From positions 4,293,902 to 4,357,901 of the forward strand of contig NZ_LR812090.1 of assembly GCF_903772925.1 (NCBI RefSeq): a stretch of 64,000 nt of DNA. The letters run 5' to 3'. Of this stretch, positions 48,255-56,693 are shown piece by piece (position 1 is the stretch's first letter; each line of letters opens with the position of its first letter). The notes under the pieces are model-generated. The model ran no database searches. It saw only the letters and a program-made list of their open reading frames with translations, and was not told the origin of the DNA. A program made the translations under genes and the position numbers. Origin of the DNA: Alteromonas macleodii (lineage in GTDB: Bacteria; Pseudomonadota; Gammaproteobacteria; Enterobacterales; Alteromonadaceae).

Positions 48255-49004
48255 TTAGTCAAGTTCAACTTGATAGTGATAGTGGTCGGTTCTGCATTTA
48301 CTCTCTCGATACTCTATTAATTTGCCATCAATAGATTCTGTGACACGAGTGACCAAAAGTAAGGGTGCCCCCTTTTCAATACCCAAGCTTTTCGCATCAC
48401 TTTTTGACGCTAGAACGGCTTTAATGCTGTCACGGGTTTTAAACACGGTTTGGTTATAATCCGTTTGATAAAAGTGATACAAGGTATGCGGAATATCTTC
48501 GCGCTGGTGGATTTCGGGAAACATTTTGAATGGCAAAAATATCGTTTCTAGCATACAAAATTCGTTTTCAAGTATGCGTCTGCGTTTAAGCTTTACCGTT
48601 TTATCTTTTGCTGATAAAGCAAGAGCTGCTTGAACTGTTTCACTCGGCTCAACTAGCTCTTTACTGATGAGCTCTGCTTTAGGTAAATCGGCGCCTTTTC
48701 CGTCAGCTTGTAACGGGAAAAAGCGAAACAATGCATCTTGAGCGGTATGTTCAGAAACGAATGTGCCCACCCCTTGCCTCCGGGTTACAATTTTAGTGTC
48801 GGTAAGAAGTGTTAACGCTTTGCGAACGGTTCCTTGACTCACTTTGAACTCGTCTGCCAGTTTAAACTCACTAGGCAGCATCTCACCGGGTTGCCATCGA
48901 CGCTCAACAATAAGTTGCTTAATGTATTCAGCTACCTGTTGATACAGAGGCTGAAAAGCGAGACTTGGACCGCTGAGTTTGTGATCGAATTGAGATGAAG
49001 ACAT
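48255..49004 (-). CDS. GntR-family transcriptional regulator (HutC subfamily)
   Basis: The 249-aa regulator has the N-terminal winged helix (about 15-85; LYQQVAEYIKQLIVERRWQPGEMLPSEFKLADEFKVSQGTVRKALTLLTDTKIVTRRQGVGTFV) and a C-terminal UTRA ligand domain (about 105-245; RRILENEFCMLETIFLPFKMFPEI, GIEKGAPLLLVTRVTES). HutC-type repressors release DNA on binding a pathway sugar or acid. The repeated palindrome ATGTCTTATATAAGACAT near the flanking operons is the natural candidate operator. The gene is divergent from the TauE-type gene. Confidence 0.92.
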   Translation of the reverse strand: MSSSQFDHKLSGPSLAFQPLYQQVAEYIKQLIVERRWQPGEMLPSEFKLADEFKVSQGTVRKALTLLTDTKIVTRRQGVGTFVSEHTAQDALFRFFPLQADGKGADLPKAELISKELVEPSETVQAALALSAKDKTVKLKRRRILENEFCMLETIFLPFKMFPEIHQREDIPHTLYHFYQTDYNQTVFKTRDSIKAVLASKSDAKSLGIEKGAPLLLVTRVTESIDGKLIEYRESKCRTDHYHYQVELD

Positions 49005-49040
49005 GAACCCTAACCTAAACGCTTAATTATTGTTTTTATA

Positions 49041-49055
49041 TCATACACAAGAGTT
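49041..49055. promoter_or_regulatory. Degenerate copy of the regulon operator between gntR and tauE-like gene
   Basis: ATCATACACAAGAG agrees with the variant site GTCTTATACAAGAC at about 10 of 14 positions. It lies midway between the divergent starts, where an autoregulatory site would be expected. Weak. Confidence 0.3.
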
Positions 49056-49102
49056 ATAGCGCATTTTTGACTTAAATCACATACATAGTAGGAATAACAT
49101 AC

Positions 49103-49855
49103 ATGCCCTTGGAAACACTACTCCCCATGTTCGCCCTTTTAGGTCTTGCGACACTTCTGCAAACATTAAGTGGGTTTGGCTTTGGGCTTATGGTGGTGTC
49201 TAGCTTTACCTTGTTTGGTATTTTACCCCTCACAGCGACAACATTTATGGTAAGTTTTTTGAGCCTTTTTAACTCTGTTAGTCTGGTAGCAAGAAACACC
49301 GAACAAATAAACAAACGTGCTTTTACCATTCTCCTTCTTAGCGGTATTCCGTTTATGGGAATAGGATATGCGCTGTTGGAGTACTTATCCGTTGGTATGG
49401 CAACATGGCTTAACCTGTTGCTTGGTTTCGCTATTTTAAGCTGCTGTGGACTTTTATTGGTTAAAAGAAAACGGGGGCAGCCGTCTGGTAGTGCCTTTGG
49501 TTTTACCGTTGCGGGCGGTCTCGGCGGAATGTTAGGCGGGCTCTTCTCTACGTTCGGTCCGCCAGTGGTATTTCAGTGTTACAGACAAGCCTGGCCAATT
49601 AACGAAATTAGAATTACGCTTCTGGCCGTGTTTAGCATAACGTCGCTATTACGCTTGGCTATAATCCCCTTTGGTACTTTACCTTCGAGCGATGTTCTCC
49701 TTTATGCTTTACTCGCTATCCCGGTGATCCTGATTTTCACAAGAATAGGACGAATGCTTGCGGCGCGGGTGCCTGCCGCTTCTGTGCGACTGTTAGCACT
49801 GACCATGCTCGCGTTAAGTGGCGTGACGCTTATTATCAAAAATATCAGTGTCTAA
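49103..49855 (+). CDS. TauE/SafE-family sulfite/sulfonate exporter-like permease
   Basis: The 250-aa permease has about eight membrane segments and the family's duplicated hydrophobic core: LATLLQTLSGFGFGLMVVSSFTLFGI in the first half and VAGGLGGMLGGLFSTFGPPVVFQCY in the second. TauE and SafE homologues export sulfite, sulfoacetate or related anions. AGGA is upstream of the start. Divergent from the GntR gene and next to sulfur-oxidation genes, so sulfite export to the periplasmic SorA-type enzyme is plausible; inferred. Confidence 0.85.
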   Translation: MPLETLLPMFALLGLATLLQTLSGFGFGLMVVSSFTLFGILPLTATTFMVSFLSLFNSVSLVARNTEQINKRAFTILLLSGIPFMGIGYALLEYLSVGMATWLNLLLGFAILSCCGLLLVKRKRGQPSGSAFGFTVAGGLGGMLGGLFSTFGPPVVFQCYRQAWPINEIRITLLAVFSITSLLRLAIIPFGTLPSSDVLLYALLAIPVILIFTRIGRMLAARVPAASVRLLALTMLALSGVTLIIKNISV

Positions 49856-49991
49856 TGTCTCAACATAAACAAGAGACAAGCTTACTGTGGCGCAGATTTG
49901 CTCTAATAATAGGGTCAGTGTAACTTCAACTAGACGTCTAAATAAAAAGACAGAGCCCCGATCTAAATCTTTATAAATTGATAATTGCAGA

Positions 49992-50038
49992 TTGACACCC
50001 AAGTTACATTTCATTAACTTATGTCTTATATAAGACAT
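49992..50038 (+). promoter_or_regulatory. Promoter and GntR-type operator of the GH31-symporter operon
   Basis: TTGACA (49992-49997), 17 bases, TAACTT (50015-50020), then the perfect 18-base palindrome ATGTCTTATATAAGACAT (50021-50038). It ends 16 bases before the GH31 ATG. It matches the dioxygenase operon site and, over 17 bases, the site upstream of the TonB receptor at 53953. Confidence 0.75.
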
Positions 50039-50054
50039 CAAGGGTAATGTAGAA

Positions 50055-52121
50055 ATGAGTAACGCTTTTTGTGTAACTGAACCAGATTGGAACGATATTG
50101 AAGCTGCTGACATCACCGAGCAGCCCTTTTTGTCTGACGATAAAACACTTATCGTCCCTACGCAATACGGCGAGTTGAGCTTAAGTATCAGCCAGTTTGG
50201 CTTACGCATTCAAAGTGATGTTAACGCCACTGATGACTTTGCTATGCTTACACAGTCGCCCGATAAGCAAACGTTAGTATATTCAGGTGGCAAGTCGCAC
50301 AGCACGCTTGTCGCTGGCAATTATCGTTTAGAGATTTTTGCTTCTCCTCTACATTTTAAGCTGTATAAAGATGATGTGCTTGTTCAACAAAGCGCTACCG
50401 ACGGCCACTTTGTGCGCCAGCATCGTTTACCGCCCTTTGCCAAAACAGACAGCGGATGGTTAGTGAGCCTGGAGCTTGGTTATGACGAGGCGGTTTACGG
50501 TCTTGGCGAGAAATGGGGCAAGCTTGATAAACGCGGCCAACTTATTCGTTCATACAATCACGACGCCCTTGGCGTAAACGCTGAGAAGTCGTACAAAAAT
50601 ACTCCGTATGCGTGGAGCCCTGAAGGTTGGAACCTTTTTGTACATACACCTGCACCTGTCACCCATGGCGTAGGATATGCGCTCTGGTCACAGCGAGCGT
50701 ATGTCTGCTTAGTAGAAGATAATCTTCTTGACGTATTTTTGTTCCACCAAGACTCTCCAGCCCAAAGCATTAAAACCTACAGTGAATTAACCGGCTTTGC
50801 CCCTACACCACCTACGTGGAGTTTAGGCGTGATTCTTTCTAAAGCGTATTATAAAGATGCTGATGAGCTGCTCGCCGTAGCCCGTGAAGTGCGCGAAAAG
50901 AATATGCCTTGCGATGTTATTACCCTTGATGGTCGCGCATGGCAAGACACAGATACCCGCTTTGCTTTTGAGTGGGACCCGAAGCGCTACGAAGACCCAC
51001 AGCCAGTTATTGATGAGCTCAAAGCGTTAGGTTTTAAAATCTGTGTATGGGAATACCCCATGATTTCAGTGAAAAACCCTCTTTATAAAAAAGCTGCAGA
51101 AAAAGGCTGGCTGATAAAAGATAAGCGCACTGGCGAAGCGTATCGCTATGAATGGGACTTGAGCCCATTTGGGGAGGTGCTTACGCCGCTGCCAGACTCA
51201 GGTATCTTAGACTTTACCCACCCAGAAGCTTATGAGTTTTGGAAAACCTCACACAAACCTCTATTTGACCTTGGTGTAGACATGATCAAGGCCGACTTTG
51301 GCGAGCAGCTAGAAGACGACAATATGCTGTCGTATAGCGGTGATTCCGGCAATCGCCTGCACAATGTTTACAGTATGCTTTATAACCGCTGCGTTTATGA
51401 GGCAGCTGCAGCTTACTGCAAAACTGGCCCATTCTTATTTAGCCGTTCTGCTTGGACGGGAAGCCAGCGCTATCCATCGCAGTGGGGCGGAGACCCGCAA
51501 GCTGATTGGCACGGCCTCGCGGCAAGTATACGTGGCAGCTTATCGTGGGGTATGTCAGGCGGACCCTTCTTTGCTACAGATATCGGCGGTTTTTACAAAG
51601 ATACCCGAGATGCAGAGCTCTATGTACGTTGGGCGCAAGCATCAGTATTTAGCGCCCACATGCGATTACATGGTATTGGCCCTCGTGAACCCTGGTCATA
51701 TGGTGATGAAGCATCAAATGCAGTTTTTAGCGCATTAAAACTGCGTTACAAGCTTATTCCTTATTTAAAACAAACCGCAGAAAAAGCCTCTCTCACGGGC
51801 CTGCCGGTTCAGCGAGCTATGGCGTTAGCCTTTCCTGACCAGCCGCTTACTCACGCTTTTGAACAACAGTTTATGTGTGGTGATGACTTGCTGGTGGTGC
51901 CTTGTGTCGTGCCTGGCGGCAAAATTAAATACTACTTACCTAAAGGCGAGTGGGTGCGCTTCGGTACCGATGAAGTGGTACAGGGTGAACAATACATAGA
52001 AGAGATATTGGCACTTAATGATGTTGCTGTATTCATTCAAAAAGGCAGTCGCATAGTAATGGGCCCAGATGTTCAGCATACCGATATGGATATGTCGAAT
52101 ATCTCGCACTGGCCAGCATAG
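50055..52121 (+). CDS. Glycoside hydrolase family 31 (alpha-xylosidase/alpha-glucosidase, YicI-like)
   Basis: Retaining alpha-glycosidase, 688 aa, with no signal peptide (cytoplasmic). Order: N-terminal beta-sandwich, (beta/alpha)8 barrel from about 255, C-terminal beta domains. Nucleophile Asp414 is in MIKADFGEQ and acid/base Asp480 in QWGGDPQADW. ITLDGRAWQDTDTRFAFEWDP occupies the -1 site region and resembles YicI-type enzymes. The Gln-Arg-Trp sulfonate clamp of sulfoquinovosidase YihQ is not conserved (an Arg is present, Phe where Trp is expected). Operon with the symporter. The natural substrate is uncertain. Confidence 0.9.
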   Translation: MSNAFCVTEPDWNDIEAADITEQPFLSDDKTLIVPTQYGELSLSISQFGLRIQSDVNATDDFAMLTQSPDKQTLVYSGGKSHSTLVAGNYRLEIFASPLHFKLYKDDVLVQQSATDGHFVRQHRLPPFAKTDSGWLVSLELGYDEAVYGLGEKWGKLDKRGQLIRSYNHDALGVNAEKSYKNTPYAWSPEGWNLFVHTPAPVTHGVGYALWSQRAYVCLVEDNLLDVFLFHQDSPAQSIKTYSELTGFAPTPPTWSLGVILSKAYYKDADELLAVAREVREKNMPCDVITLDGRAWQDTDTRFAFEWDPKRYEDPQPVIDELKALGFKICVWEYPMISVKNPLYKKAAEKGWLIKDKRTGEAYRYEWDLSPFGEVLTPLPDSGILDFTHPEAYEFWKTSHKPLFDLGVDMIKADFGEQLEDDNMLSYSGDSGNRLHNVYSMLYNRCVYEAAAAYCKTGPFLFSRSAWTGSQRYPSQWGGDPQADWHGLAASIRGSLSWGMSGGPFFATDIGGFYKDTRDAELYVRWAQASVFSAHMRLHGIGPREPWSYGDEASNAVFSALKLRYKLIPYLKQTAEKASLTGLPVQRAMALAFPDQPLTHAFEQQFMCGDDLLVVPCVVPGGKIKYYLPKGEWVRFGTDEVVQGEQYIEEILALNDVAVFIQKGSRIVMGPDVQHTDMDMSNISHWPA

Positions 52122-52137
52122 CGCTTAGGAGTTGTTC

Positions 52138-53865
52138 ATGGATATTACCCTTACTCTACTGTCATGTATGACATTTATGGCGATCGTTGCCGCTATCTCT
52201 TACATGAAAACCAAAGGGGAAGTTAACACACAAGATGGTTACTTCCTCGCAGGAAGAGGGCTGACCGGCACCTTTATAGCCGGGTCCATGATCCTTACTA
52301 ACCTTTCTGCAGAGCAGCTTATTGGCTTAAACGGCTCTGCCTTCGGCTATAACCTTAGCGCCATGGCGTGGGAAGTAACCGCAGGTATCTCTACCATAAT
52401 TATGGCGCTTATTTTCTTACCCCGTTATTTAGCAGGGGCTTTTTCCACCCTACCAGAGTTTTTACGAGACCGCTTCGACGACAGCGTGCGTAGAATGACC
52501 GTAGTACTGTTTATGGTGGGCTACTCATTAGTGACTATTCCATCGGTACTTTATTCAGGCTCCATTGCCGTTTTGCGACTGTTCGATGTACCGGGCCTTT
52601 TCAACGTAAGCTATGAAGTAGGCTTAGTCATAACCATTGTGATCGTGGGAACCATAGGCGCGCTTTACGCTATTTTTGGTGGCTTAAAGGCCGTAGCCGT
52701 ATCAGATACCATTAACGGTGTAGGCCTTTTAATTGTTGGCTTGCTAGTCCCTATACTTGGTCTAATCGCTTTAGGCGACGGAAGCTTTAGTGACGGACTT
52801 TCAACTATTGCGACAACAGAAACAGAAAAGCTCAATGCCATAGGCGGCGCTAACGATCCAGTCCCCTTCGGTACTATTTTTACAGGTATGATATTAGCTA
52901 ACCTGTTCTATTGGGGTACAAATCAATACGTTATTCAACGAACCCTTGGGGCAAAGAACCTGGTTGAAGGTCAAAAAGGTGTGTTGTTCTCTGGGTATTT
53001 TAAAGTACTCGTACCTTTCATGATGATGCTACCTGGCGTTATTGCTTACCATCTATACCAGGATGAAAACCTACAAACTATCGACCTCGCTTACCCCCAT
53101 TTGGTTAAAGACGTACTGCCACAGTATTTGTCGGGGTTTTTCCTAGCTGTATTGCTTGGTGCGGTGTTTAGCTCTTTTAATTCACTGCTTAACAGTGCTG
53201 CCACTCTATTTTGCTTAGACGTTTATAAGCCCTTCAAGAAAGATAAAGTGAGTGACGAAAAGCTAATACGCGTGGCTAAGATCACCAGTATCGTAATTGC
53301 TGTGCTGTCTTTTATCACTGCGCCACTGCTTATGTTTGCACCTGAAGGCTTATGGCAAATTATTCGCATATTCACTGGGTTCTACAACATCCCTGTCATC
53401 ACCATTGTGCTCGTGGGACTGTTTACTAAGAAAGTCCCTGCCCTAGCCGCAAAAGTGGCAATTATCTTCCACGTAATCGCTTATGGGCTATTGAAGTTCG
53501 TGTGGGAAGTGGATATTAATTTCATTCACATATATGCCATTTTATTCGCTATAGAAATGACCATTATGTTAACTATAGGTAAACTGTATCCAATGGCGAC
53601 GCCATGGCATTTTACGCCTAAGGCCGAAGTTAATATGACCCCATGGCGCTACGCTATCCCCTGCGCGATTGTGCTGGTAGGCCTTATCGCTACCCTGTAT
53701 CTGATGTTCTCCCCAGTGGGCTTTGTAGGCGGGATCAGTAACGCCTTTATACCGGCTTTAATTGGCTTGTGGGCAAGTTGTTTCGCCGCCATTGGCATTA
53801 GCCTTAAGTGGTGGCGGGTAAAATACGAGCAAGGCTTAAAGCGCCTTGCTTCTCAGCCGGCTTAA
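52138..53865 (+). CDS. Sodium:solute symporter (SSS family, sugar type)
   Basis: The 575-aa transporter has about 14 membrane segments. SSS motifs include the start FLAGRGLTGTFIAGSMILTNLSAEQLIGLNGSAFGYN, GGLKAVAVSDTINGVGLL and the region NLFYWGTNQYVIQRTLGAKN. These resemble SglT/YidK sugar transporters. ATG 52138 with AGGAG six bases upstream is chosen over TTG 52132. It follows the GH31 gene after 16 bases, so it probably imports the glycoside or its product from the periplasm. Confidence 0.9.
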   Translation: MDITLTLLSCMTFMAIVAAISYMKTKGEVNTQDGYFLAGRGLTGTFIAGSMILTNLSAEQLIGLNGSAFGYNLSAMAWEVTAGISTIIMALIFLPRYLAGAFSTLPEFLRDRFDDSVRRMTVVLFMVGYSLVTIPSVLYSGSIAVLRLFDVPGLFNVSYEVGLVITIVIVGTIGALYAIFGGLKAVAVSDTINGVGLLIVGLLVPILGLIALGDGSFSDGLSTIATTETEKLNAIGGANDPVPFGTIFTGMILANLFYWGTNQYVIQRTLGAKNLVEGQKGVLFSGYFKVLVPFMMMLPGVIAYHLYQDENLQTIDLAYPHLVKDVLPQYLSGFFLAVLLGAVFSSFNSLLNSAATLFCLDVYKPFKKDKVSDEKLIRVAKITSIVIAVLSFITAPLLMFAPEGLWQIIRIFTGFYNIPVITIVLVGLFTKKVPALAAKVAIIFHVIAYGLLKFVWEVDINFIHIYAILFAIEMTIMLTIGKLYPMATPWHFTPKAEVNMTPWRYAIPCAIVLVGLIATLYLMFSPVGFVGGISNAFIPALIGLWASCFAAIGISLKWWRVKYEQGLKRLASQPA

Positions 53866-53914
53866 AACGAACACTTCGCTCCTGTATAGAAAAAACACAA
53901 AAAAGTTAACATAA

Positions 53915-53926
53915 CGTTTGCAAACG
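53915..53926. promoter_or_regulatory. LacI-family-like palindrome overlapping the TonB receptor promoter
   Basis: CGTTTGCAAACG is a perfect 12-base palindrome with the central CG/GC character of LacI/GalR-family operators. It covers the TTGCAA -35 element at 53918-53923. No LacI-type gene is in the window. Confidence 0.45.
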
Positions 53927-53969
53927 ACTTAACAATTGTTTAACTTAATTACTCTTATATAAGACATCA
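53918..53969 (+). promoter_or_regulatory. Promoter and GntR-type operator upstream of the TonB receptor
   Basis: TTGCAA (53918-53923), 17 bases, TAACTT (53941-53946), then after six bases TCTTATATAAGACATCA (53953-53969), identical over 17 bases to the GH31 operator. A leader of about 190 bases follows before the receptor ATG; I see no further element in it. Confidence 0.7.
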
Positions 53970-54156
53970 GACGAAAGATATCTTTTATAAAGACTGGTAA
54001 TGACAAATCACATAGTGCGGCGTTTTAAATGATGCCCCTTATGTAGCTAAAAAAAATAAAAAACCAAACACCGTCTACTTACAACGGTTGATATATCCGA
54101 AAAATGTTGGCCATTGTTAGTTAGAGCGAGATAAGCGAAATACCCTGGAGAACAAC

Positions 54157-56565
54157 ATGAATACAAAAAGATCGATCATCAGTAAGGCGGTAACCCTTGC
54201 TATGACATCTGGATTGCTGCTTAACGCAAATGCCTATGCGCAAGATGCAGAGACTGAACAAACCGAAGCTGCAAAAGACGATAAGTCATTCGAGCAGATT
54301 GTCGTAACCTCACAGAAACGTGTACAAAGTATTAGCGATGTTCCTGTAGCAGTATCAGTATTACGCGGTGACCAGATAGAGTCGGCTTTCGCAAATAATG
54401 TTGAGAATCTTCAGGCTCTCGTCCCATCGGTAAGTTTTCGTAAAGGTACCACAACCCGTAACTCTGCATTAACGGTTCGGGGTATTGGCACAATTTCATT
54501 TAGTATCGCAGCAGAGCCAAGTGTGGCAACAGTAGTAGATGGCGTCGTATTAGGCCGCTCTGGACAGGCTTTTGCCGACCTATACGACGTTGACCGTATT
54601 GAAGTTCTGCGCGGCCCACAAGGCACACTTTTCGGTAAAAACGCGTCAGCGGGCGTAGTAAATATCACTACAAAAGACCCGTCACAGGACTTAACAGGTA
54701 GCCTTTCTACTGAATTTTACCAAGACAACGAATACCGTTTAAAAGGCACAGTGAGTGGAGGTTTAACAGACGACCTTTCAGCTAGCTTGACCGTTTTCCA
54801 AGGTAAATTCGACGGTTATATCGACAACGTCTATAACAACGAAACAGTAAATGGCTACGACCGCGAAGGTGCACGGGCTGTCGTGCTTTACGAACCAACC
54901 AACGATTTAAAAGTTAAATTTATTAGCGAATTTTACAGTGCTGATGACGACTGTTGTGCCGATTTAGAAGGCGTATCAAGCGGTCGTAACCCAGACTCTG
55001 AGGCAGCGCCTAGCAGTGCAACCATTGCAGACGGCATTGATTTAGAGCAGCGTCAAATTGACCATGATTTTGAGTCTCGTACCATCGACGACCATTCTGC
55101 CTTCTCTGTTCAGGTTGATAAGACCGTCGGCGATTATACTTTTACTTCAATCACAGCCCAGCGTTCATGGGAAAACACAGAATTTCGCGAAGGTGACTTT
55201 ACCTCAATTGCTGGCGACAGCGATCAGCCTGTTTTCGGCGTACCGTTCCAACTGCACGATGTGGGTGAACAGGAGTGGAGTCAGTTTTCTCAAGAGTTCC
55301 GTGTTGCTTCTAACCTAGCAGGTCCATTTAATTTCCTTGCGGGTATATTCTACTGGAACATGGATTCTGAACGTAACTTTACACGAGATGCAAGCTGCCA
55401 AAACAATAATGGTCAGCTTGATCAGGCACTATCTTTTTACGCAGAAAACAATTTATCAGGAGACGACCTAACCAACGCGCTATCAGACTTAGACGCCTAT
55501 GCAGACTCATTGGGTGTGTCTTGTAACGCAAACGATATCGTTTCTGCCACTGCATTTATGAGCACCGAGTTTAACAACTGGGCGGTATACGGCGATGGTA
55601 CTTACGATTTAAGCGATGATATGCGTCTTATCTTCGGCCTTCGCTATACCGATGATGAAGTATCTTATAAGCATCGCCGTATTAGCAACGATGAATATGG
55701 ACGCCGTGGTGTTGGTGTTCGCCCAGCGACTGAAAACACGGATGCAGAAGGGGTAGTAGATGAAACCAATCTGTCTGGCCGTGTTGGTCTTCAATACGAC
55801 CTTGACCAAAATCAGATGGTTTATGCTACTTACTCACAAGGCTATAAAGGCCCGGGTTTCAACGTTTACTATAACTTTAATCCAGACAACGACGGTCGCC
55901 CTATTGGCGCTGAAGAATCTGACGCTTTCGAGATAGGCTACAAGTACGCAAGCCGCGACCTATTGTTAAACGTTGCTTTGTTTAGCACCGACATTGAAGG
56001 CTTCCAAGCGAATAATTTCGATTGTTCAGACGGTGCATGTATTACACGTCTGACCAATGCCGGTGATGTGACAACACAGGGTATCGAGCTTGATATGATG
56101 TGGAACGCAACCGACAACCTTACGTTAATCGGTGGTGCTGCATACACGAAAGCAGAAATCGATGAGTTTAACTGTCCTGAAGAAGCGACATGTACTGACC
56201 GTTCAGGGCTTGATGTTCCTTTCTCACCTGACATGAAATACTCGCTAAGCGCTGAATACTTTATGGAAACAGAGCACGGATTCGATGTTTACTATAACGC
56301 ATCGTATATCTACACCGACGAGCAGTACTCTGACTTACCAGGCAATACGGGTGAATTTAATCCGCACTCATTGTTGCCTGACTACAGCATGCTTAATGCA
56401 AGCGTGAGTTTCTCATTCAAAGACGATGCATTCCGCGTATCTTTGATTGCTAAAAACTTACTTGATGAAAGCTATGCAACGACGTATAGCGGTGATAACT
56501 TCCGTTATCAAATCCCTCGCGACGCTGACCGTTACTACGGTGTAGCCTTCAAGGCACAATTCTAA
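54157..56565 (+). CDS. TonB-dependent receptor of the GntR regulon
   Basis: The 802-aa outer-membrane receptor has a signal peptide (about 1-29, ANAYAQ), a TonB box region, a plug (about 45-170; FEQIVVTSQKRVQSISDVPVAVSVLRGDQIE, VDRIEVLRGPQGTLFGKNASAGVVNITTKDP) and a beta-barrel ending YYGVAFKAQF. It belongs to the large carbohydrate/organic-ligand TBDR group. Four to six extracellular-loop cysteines (DDCCADLEG, CQNNN, CNAND, CSDGACITR) may pair. The shared operator makes it the likely outer-membrane port for the GH31/symporter substrate. It ends with its own terminator. Confidence 0.9.
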   Translation: MNTKRSIISKAVTLAMTSGLLLNANAYAQDAETEQTEAAKDDKSFEQIVVTSQKRVQSISDVPVAVSVLRGDQIESAFANNVENLQALVPSVSFRKGTTTRNSALTVRGIGTISFSIAAEPSVATVVDGVVLGRSGQAFADLYDVDRIEVLRGPQGTLFGKNASAGVVNITTKDPSQDLTGSLSTEFYQDNEYRLKGTVSGGLTDDLSASLTVFQGKFDGYIDNVYNNETVNGYDREGARAVVLYEPTNDLKVKFISEFYSADDDCCADLEGVSSGRNPDSEAAPSSATIADGIDLEQRQIDHDFESRTIDDHSAFSVQVDKTVGDYTFTSITAQRSWENTEFREGDFTSIAGDSDQPVFGVPFQLHDVGEQEWSQFSQEFRVASNLAGPFNFLAGIFYWNMDSERNFTRDASCQNNNGQLDQALSFYAENNLSGDDLTNALSDLDAYADSLGVSCNANDIVSATAFMSTEFNNWAVYGDGTYDLSDDMRLIFGLRYTDDEVSYKHRRISNDEYGRRGVGVRPATENTDAEGVVDETNLSGRVGLQYDLDQNQMVYATYSQGYKGPGFNVYYNFNPDNDGRPIGAEESDAFEIGYKYASRDLLLNVALFSTDIEGFQANNFDCSDGACITRLTNAGDVTTQGIELDMMWNATDNLTLIGGAAYTKAEIDEFNCPEEATCTDRSGLDVPFSPDMKYSLSAEYFMETEHGFDVYYNASYIYTDEQYSDLPGNTGEFNPHSLLPDYSMLNASVSFSFKDDAFRVSLIAKNLLDESYATTYSGDNFRYQIPRDADRYYGVAFKAQF

Positions 56566-56588
56566 ATCTCTAAAGCGTGTGTGTTTAA

Positions 56589-56616
56589 AGGGGCGTGTAT
56601 ACGCCCCTCTTTTTTT
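56589..56616 (+). terminator. Intrinsic terminator of the TonB receptor gene
   Basis: AGGGGCGT / ACGCCCCT stem around a short loop, then TCTTTTTTT, 24 bases after the stop codon. Confidence 0.9.
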
Positions 56617-56693
56617 GAGAGCGATAACTCAAGCGCTTAGGCAATTAGAAATACGATTATCTAACGGCTTCCTGTCCCTGCCTCTATTGCATG

